Below, piece by piece: positions 53,903-57,710 of a stretch of DNA of 57,710 nucleotides. Position numbers and translations under genes: made by a program. The DNA is taken from NCBI GenBank assembly GCA_025357915.1, contig JANYLH010000006.1, forward strand, positions 1 through 57,710, given 5' to 3'. Within the stretch, counting starts at the first letter, position 1; each line of letters begins with the position of its first letter. The notes under the pieces are model-generated. The model searched no databases. It saw only the letters and a list, made by a program, of their open reading frames with translations, and had not been told where the DNA came from. The DNA is from Gammaproteobacteria bacterium (GTDB lineage: Bacteria; Pseudomonadota; Gammaproteobacteria; Steroidobacterales; Steroidobacteraceae).

Positions 53903-54685
53903 TCACCCGCCGTGCGCGAACTCGGGGTAGTCGCTCATGGCGCCGTCGCAGTACACCGTACTCCCGCTCATGTACGAGGCCATGCCGGATACCAGGAAGG
54001 TCGCGAGCCGCGCTACTTCAACCGGCTCCCCGATGCGGCCGAGCGGAATCTTGGTGAGCAAATCGCGCAGTGATTCCGGGTTGCTCCAGACGCTCTGGTT
54101 GATGAGCGTGCGAATTGCGCCCGGCGCCAGGCCCAATACCCTGACACCAAATGGCGCCGCTTCCTGCGCCAGCGTCTGGGTCAGCATCCCCAGGCCCGCC
54201 TTGCTGGCCGCATAGGCGCTGAAACCGCTCCAGGCGATGCGCTCGTGGACCGACGACATGTTGAGGATCACGCCGCTCCGCTGCGGCACCATGCGCTGCA
54301 GCGCGCCGCGCGCACACAGGAAGCTGCCGTACAGGTTTACGCTCAGCACCCGCTGCCACGCAACGGGATCCGCCTCCCAGGCCGGAGCGCGCGCACCATC
54401 AATGCCGGCATTGTTGACGAGCGTATCGATGCCGCCCCAACACCGATCCAGTTCGAGGTACATGGCCGCTACCTGTGCCGCGTCGCTGACATCCGCCTGG
54501 AGGCCGATGGCATCCGTGCCGCTCGCACGCAACTCAGCCAGCAGCGCTTCGGTCGCTTCCGGGTGCGCAACGTAATTAACGGCAACGCGGGCGCCGCCGG
54601 CGGCCAATTCACGGGCGACTGCCGCACCAATCCCTGAATTGGCGCCGGTCACCAGGATTCGCTGTCCGTCGAGTGTTACCTGCAT
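53903..54685 (-). CDS. SDR oxidoreductase, probably glucose 1-dehydrogenase
   Basis: A 260-residue classical short-chain dehydrogenase. The cofactor motif is ILVTGANSGIGAAVA, with NNAG (TLVNNAGIDG) and the catalytic Ser, Tyr and Lys in NMSSVHERIAWSGFSAYAASK. The C-terminal SGSTVYCDGAMSDYPEFAHG strongly resembles glucose 1-dehydrogenase. It is 24 bases upstream of the GH15 gene, which would release glucose, so oxidation of glucose to gluconolactone is a sensible role. Other SDR substrates are possible. Confidence 0.75.
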   Translation of the reverse strand: MQVTLDGQRILVTGANSGIGAAVARELAAGGARVAVNYVAHPEATEALLAELRASGTDAIGLQADVSDAAQVAAMYLELDRCWGGIDTLVNNAGIDGARAPAWEADPVAWQRVLSVNLYGSFLCARGALQRMVPQRSGVILNMSSVHERIAWSGFSAYAASKAGLGMLTQTLAQEAAPFGVRVLGLAPGAIRTLINQSVWSNPESLRDLLTKIPLGRIGEPVEVARLATFLVSGMASYMSGSTVYCDGAMSDYPEFAHGG

Positions 54686-54869
54686 GGCACCGGTATCCTA
54701 GCAGGAGCGCAGGCGAGTCCCGCGCCGCCGTCCAGTATGGGGTTGAATACGTATGCATGCCCGTTGGCGGCCCCCGGCTCCCAGCTAGAATGTCCGCTGA
54801 CGGCCGATTAACTACCAACTTTAAAGCATTAATCGCCGAGCCGACCTGCTGCCGAGAGTACCCAGGAAA

Positions 54870-56402
54870 ATGACGCGCTTTTCACGTGCCAGCGGGGTTC
54901 TCCTGCACATTACATCCCTGCCGGGTCCACACGGCTCGGGCGACTTCGGCGCGGATGCCTACCATTTCGTCGACTGGCTGGTCGCGGCAGGCCAGAGCAT
55001 GTGGCAGATCCTGCCGCTCGGGGGCATCGGCCCGGGAAACTCCCCGTACATGAGCAGTTCGGCGTTCGCCGGCAATGTGCTGATGATTGACCTGGCGGAT
55101 CTGGCACAACGCGGATGGCTGAACGATTCCGAGCTGCAGCCGGATGCGCGCTTCGCGGCGCGCCCGGTGGATTTTGACGCCGTGGTGCCGTTCCGCCTGG
55201 AGCGATTGGCGCTCGCCGCGCAGCGCTTTGCCGGCACTGCGGACCTGCGGCAGCATGCCGAGTTCAGCGGCTTCTGTGCACGGAATGCAAATTGGCTCGA
55301 TGACTACGCCCTGTTCATGACGCTGGCCGAGCAGTTCGCGGGACGCGACTGGTGCGACTGGGAGGCGCCGCTGGCACGGCGCGAGCGGCGCGCCATGAAA
55401 TCCGCCGTCGTCGAACATGGCGAGCGGATCGCATTCTGGAAATTCTGCCAGTGGCGTTTCTTCAGCCAGCTGGCACGATTGCGCCGTTATGCCAACGAGC
55501 GCGGCGTCAAGATCGTCGGCGACGCGCCGATCTTCATCGCTCATCACAGCGCCGAGGTCTGGTCGCGGCCGGACCTGTTCTTGCTCGACGCGCACGGCCG
55601 GCCCAGTGTCGTCGCCGGCGTGCCACCCGACTATTTCAGCGAGACGGGCCAGCGCTGGGGAAATCCGCTGTACCGCTGGGATGCGCACGCCAGGGAAGGT
55701 TTCGCCTGGTGGCTCGAACGCATTCGCCGCAGTTTTGAAATGGTCGATATGCTGCGTATCGACCATTTCCGCGGCTTCGCCGCGCACTGGGAAATCCCGG
55801 CCAGCGAGCCCACTGCGATTCACGGCCAGTGGGTCAGCGCTCCTGGCGAAGCGTTGTTTGCCGCCATTTCCGCGGCGCTGGGCCCGCTGCCGATCATCGC
55901 CGAGGACCTCGGCGTGATCACGCCGGATGTGATCGCGCTGCGCCGCAAGTACCAGCTGCCGGGCATGTGCATCCTGCAGTTCGCCTGGGGCGAAGGCGGC
56001 GAGAAGCGTTTCCTGCCCCACAACCACGAGCGCGACTCGGTGGTCTACACGGGCACGCACGACAACGACACGAGCCTCGGCTGGTGGCAGACGGCACCCG
56101 AGGGCGAGCGCCATCATCTGCGCGAATACCTGACCACGGACGGACACGCGGTCAACTGGGACCTGATTCGCGCCGCCTACACCAGCGTGGCCAAGTTCAT
56201 TGTGCTGCCGATGCAGGATCTGCTCGACCTGGGCAACGAGCACCGCATGAACTTTCCCGGCAAGAGCGAGGGCAACTGGAGCTGGCGTTTCCAGTGGCCG
56301 GACGTGGCCCCGGCCCTGGCCGCGCGGCTGCATCGCATGTGCGAGCTTTACCAGCGCGAGCCGCCCGCCAGCGGGCACCAGGAACTTCCGCAGCAGCGTT
56401 GA
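54870..56402 (+). CDS. malQ: 4-alpha-glucanotransferase (amylomaltase)
   Basis: A 510-residue GH77 enzyme that transfers alpha-1,4-glucan segments in maltodextrin or glycogen turnover. Opening motif: RASGVLLHITSLPGPHGSGD, then WQILPLGGIGPGNSPYMSSS. Catalytic residues lie in DMLRIDHFRGFAAHWEIP (Asp nucleophile), IIAEDLGVITPDV (Glu) and YTGTHDNDTSLGWW (Asp). Length is normal. It is divergent from the SDR/GH15 genes with a 184-base spacer, so one regulator could control glucan use in both directions. No ribosome site of note, though CAGGAAAATG fits. Confidence 0.93.
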   Translation: MTRFSRASGVLLHITSLPGPHGSGDFGADAYHFVDWLVAAGQSMWQILPLGGIGPGNSPYMSSSAFAGNVLMIDLADLAQRGWLNDSELQPDARFAARPVDFDAVVPFRLERLALAAQRFAGTADLRQHAEFSGFCARNANWLDDYALFMTLAEQFAGRDWCDWEAPLARRERRAMKSAVVEHGERIAFWKFCQWRFFSQLARLRRYANERGVKIVGDAPIFIAHHSAEVWSRPDLFLLDAHGRPSVVAGVPPDYFSETGQRWGNPLYRWDAHAREGFAWWLERIRRSFEMVDMLRIDHFRGFAAHWEIPASEPTAIHGQWVSAPGEALFAAISAALGPLPIIAEDLGVITPDVIALRRKYQLPGMCILQFAWGEGGEKRFLPHNHERDSVVYTGTHDNDTSLGWWQTAPEGERHHLREYLTTDGHAVNWDLIRAAYTSVAKFIVLPMQDLLDLGNEHRMNFPGKSEGNWSWRFQWPDVAPALAARLHRMCELYQREPPASGHQELPQQR

Positions 56403-56430
56403 TCCGTCAGCCAGCGCACCGGTCGTGCGG

Positions 56431-56598
56431 CTATTTCCAGACGTCGAGCACCGCCCTGAACTTGGCCGTAGCGGGCAGCTTTTCGTCGGAGACCGCCTCG
56501 AGCATGTCTGACAAGCGCCTCGACTTGAGGATGGTATAGAAGGTCACCGCGACCGTGGGGATGAGCACCAGCAGGAAATAGCCGAATTTCTGCGCCAA
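56431..56598 (-). CDS. Small orphan membrane protein, possibly truncated
   Basis: A coding-like minus-strand frame with one membrane helix (FGYFLLVLIPTVAVTFYTIL), then KSRRLSDMLEAVSDEKL and a conserved-looking end KFRAVLDVWK. The only starts available are non-ATG; TTG at 56598 gives 55 residues. The frame is open upstream to 56712 (including TRRFTLLSLADAS) but has no ATG. The peptide looks like the C-terminal end of a larger protein or a small protein with an unusual start. I do not recognise a family. It is convergent with malQ (28 bases apart). Confidence 0.45.
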   Translation of the reverse strand: MAQKFGYFLLVLIPTVAVTFYTILKSRRLSDMLEAVSDEKLPATAKFRAVLDVWK

Positions 56599-56640
56599 AG
56601 AGGCATCGGCCAGCGACAGCAGTGTGAACCGGCGTGTTGC

Positions 56641-56767
56641 TTTGACCAGGCACCAGCGTCGAAGGTTGACCAGGCCTAAATTCTCACATGCTGTTGATTG
56701 GCTGAGGAAAACTTATTAACGGGCCTGGTCAATAGTCGTCGCCGATTCCGTCCAAAAACTGGTCAAA
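56641..56767. repeat. Nested inverted repeats of a TTGACCAGGC motif
   Basis: Four copies of one motif are arranged symmetrically. TTTGACCAG (56641-56649) pairs with CTGGTCAAA (56759-56767), and TTGACCAGGCC (56666-56676) pairs with GGCCTGGTCAA (56722-56732). Two copies point right on the left side and two point left on the right side, around about 45 bases of AT-richer DNA. No gene is present between 56599 and 56802. It could be a double operator, a terminator cruciform, or the ends of a small mobile-element remnant. Confidence 0.6.
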
Positions 56768-56802
56768 CTTGCGCGCCTGTTTACAGTCTGCTCAATCCGA
56801 AG

Positions 56803-57710
56803 TCAGGAGCTGTCGCGCTTCTCCTCCGGCACCGGCAGCCACACCTTGCGGCAGAAAGCGGCGAAGCGGGGGTCATTCTTGAAGCGGAGAATGAAGGAGT
56901 CGAATAGGAGGAGCGTAATGCCTGGATCGCGCACCTTGAACGCCCGATCGAGCCATTCGAAGGTCTTCGTCGGGTCGTTACGTAGAGCGTAGACCTCGGC
57001 GACGTGGTACGCGAACCCTGTGCCATGCTTCTCAATCAGAGTCCTGAGCGCCGCGTCGGCCGCACTCCGATCGCTGCCAACTTGCCGCGCTTGGGCCAGC
57101 GCGATGTCCTGCCACACTCCAGGCACCTCCTGCTGCGCAGCAGCCAGAGCCGCCTTCGCGTCCCCGCGCAAGATCTCGATGACCGCGAGCCGCCAGTGCT
57201 GAATCGCCGCAGCGGGCTGCAATTCAATGGCACGCCGGATTGCCCGCTCAGACTCATCGAGACGATTGAGTGCCGAGAAGTATTGGGAAAGCCATATGTA
57301 CGAGTTGACATCAAGGGGGTCGGTCGTGAGCGCCTGCTGCGTAAGTTCGATCGCCGCTCGCAGCTCACCGAGAGTGGCTAGCTGGCTCCCTAAAAGCACT
57401 TTCGCCTCACTGTCATTCGGCGCCAGTGCGATCGCATGTCTAAATTCCGCCTCTGCCCCGTGCCAATCGAATTCTGCCCGATACGACAACTCACCTCGGG
57501 CTAGGTGCCCAGCTGCGAGCTCGGGTGCAAGGGCAAGTGCGTGGTCTGCGGCCTCGCGCGCTTTTACGAATGCTGCGTGCATCGGCGCGCTGTCAAGGAA
57601 ATTAAATCCCAGTAAAGTCCACGCCCGTGACAATCCACTCCATCCGAGCGCGTACCGCGGATCGAGGCTCGTCGCTCGCGTGTAGTGTTCAATTGCCATG
57701 CGAGCATCGG
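56803..57710 (-). CDS. TPR-repeat protein, N-terminal part beyond the window
   Basis: At least 302 C-terminal residues of a tetratricopeptide protein; the frame continues past the right edge (upstream codons DAR), so the internal ATG at 57699 is not the real start. Repeats include AIEHYTRATSLDPRYALGWS, AEAEFRHAIALAPNDSEAKV, AIELTQQALTTDPLDVNSYI and AERAIRRAIELQPAAAIQHW-like units. The last 90 residues (YHVAEVYALRNDPTKTFEWL and FKVRDPGITLLLFDSFILRF) match the tail common to CadC-type winged-helix/TPR regulators and TPR-containing adenylate cyclases. Which N-terminal domain it has cannot be seen. Its base composition is somewhat less GC-rich than the genes to the left. Confidence 0.75.
   Translation of the reverse strand, partial: DARMAIEHYTRATSLDPRYALGWSGLSRAWTLLGFNFLDSAPMHAAFVKAREAADHALALAPELAAGHLARGELSYRAEFDWHGAEAEFRHAIALAPNDSEAKVLLGSQLATLGELRAAIELTQQALTTDPLDVNSYIWLSQYFSALNRLDESERAIRRAIELQPAAAIQHWRLAVIEILRGDAKAALAAAQQEVPGVWQDIALAQARQVGSDRSAADAALRTLIEKHGTGFAYHVAEVYALRNDPTKTFEWLDRAFKVRDPGITLLLFDSFILRFKNDPRFAAFCRKVWLPVPEEKRDSS

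Overview
The window is a gene-dense, high-GC stretch with many ATGA, TGATG and GTGA stop/start overlaps. Its content suggests a gammaproteobacterium, perhaps of the Xanthomonadales/Nevskiales/Steroidobacterales kind. It has a complete L-Ara4N (Arn) lipid A modification set, a PA2779/PA2778-type gene pair, SirB2 and DUF5062 proteins, FeoAB, a quinol-type NO reductase and a five-step histidine degradation operon. This placement is inference from gene content; no rRNA or tRNA gene was seen.

Layout. 1-296 is a perfect 84-bp inverted repeat around 128 bp, lying inside a BNR-propeller gene; it is most likely a fold-back assembly chimera at a sequence end. 2304-4449 holds a small exported protein, a decayed Phd/PIN toxin-antitoxin module and an AT-rich promoter driving an AAA ATPase. 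4454-6931 is the iron operon feoA-feoB, with feoB split in two and a small Cys-rich partner, preceded by a Fur-like box. 7085-11120 is a bufferin locus: bufA-bufB-bufC on the minus strand, divergent from an ECF sigma factor and its NrsF-type membrane anti-sigma, with a candidate ECF promoter in front of bufA. 11237-16037 has a PA2779/PA2778 pair, a DUF1223 protein, a SirB2 protein and qNOR. 16146-22784 has a threo-3-hydroxyaspartate/threonine dehydratase, two coupled membrane proteins, a Gre factor, an RhlE-type helicase and a 3-oxoacid CoA-transferase.

22800-29885 is a seven-gene arn operon (arnT-arnE-arnB-arnC-arnA formyltransferase-arnA dehydrogenase-arnD) in which ArnA is encoded as two proteins. 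29923-41987 is mixed: glutamate-synthase-like flavoprotein, metallo-beta-lactamase-fold enzyme, AsmA, M48 protease, DUF1993, QueD, ABC exporter, and a BNR propeller followed by a ubiquitin-like sulfur carrier and its E1-like activator with rhodanese domain.

42022-49844 is histidine utilisation: hutI on the minus strand overlapping dinB, and divergent hutF-hutU-hutH-hutG. Together these give histidine to glutamate plus formate by the deiminase/deformylase route. 49862-56402 holds an esterase, a DUF4337 protein and an alpha-glucan cluster (GH15 glucosidase, glucose-dehydrogenase-like SDR, MalQ). The right end has a small orphan membrane ORF, a nested inverted-repeat array and a TPR protein cut by the window edge.

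The candidates most worth following up are the bufferin/ECF locus with an unusual NrsF, the propeller/ubiquitin-like/E1 triad, the leaderless AAA-wHTH gene with repeats over its promoter, the split FeoB and the rearranged arn operon.
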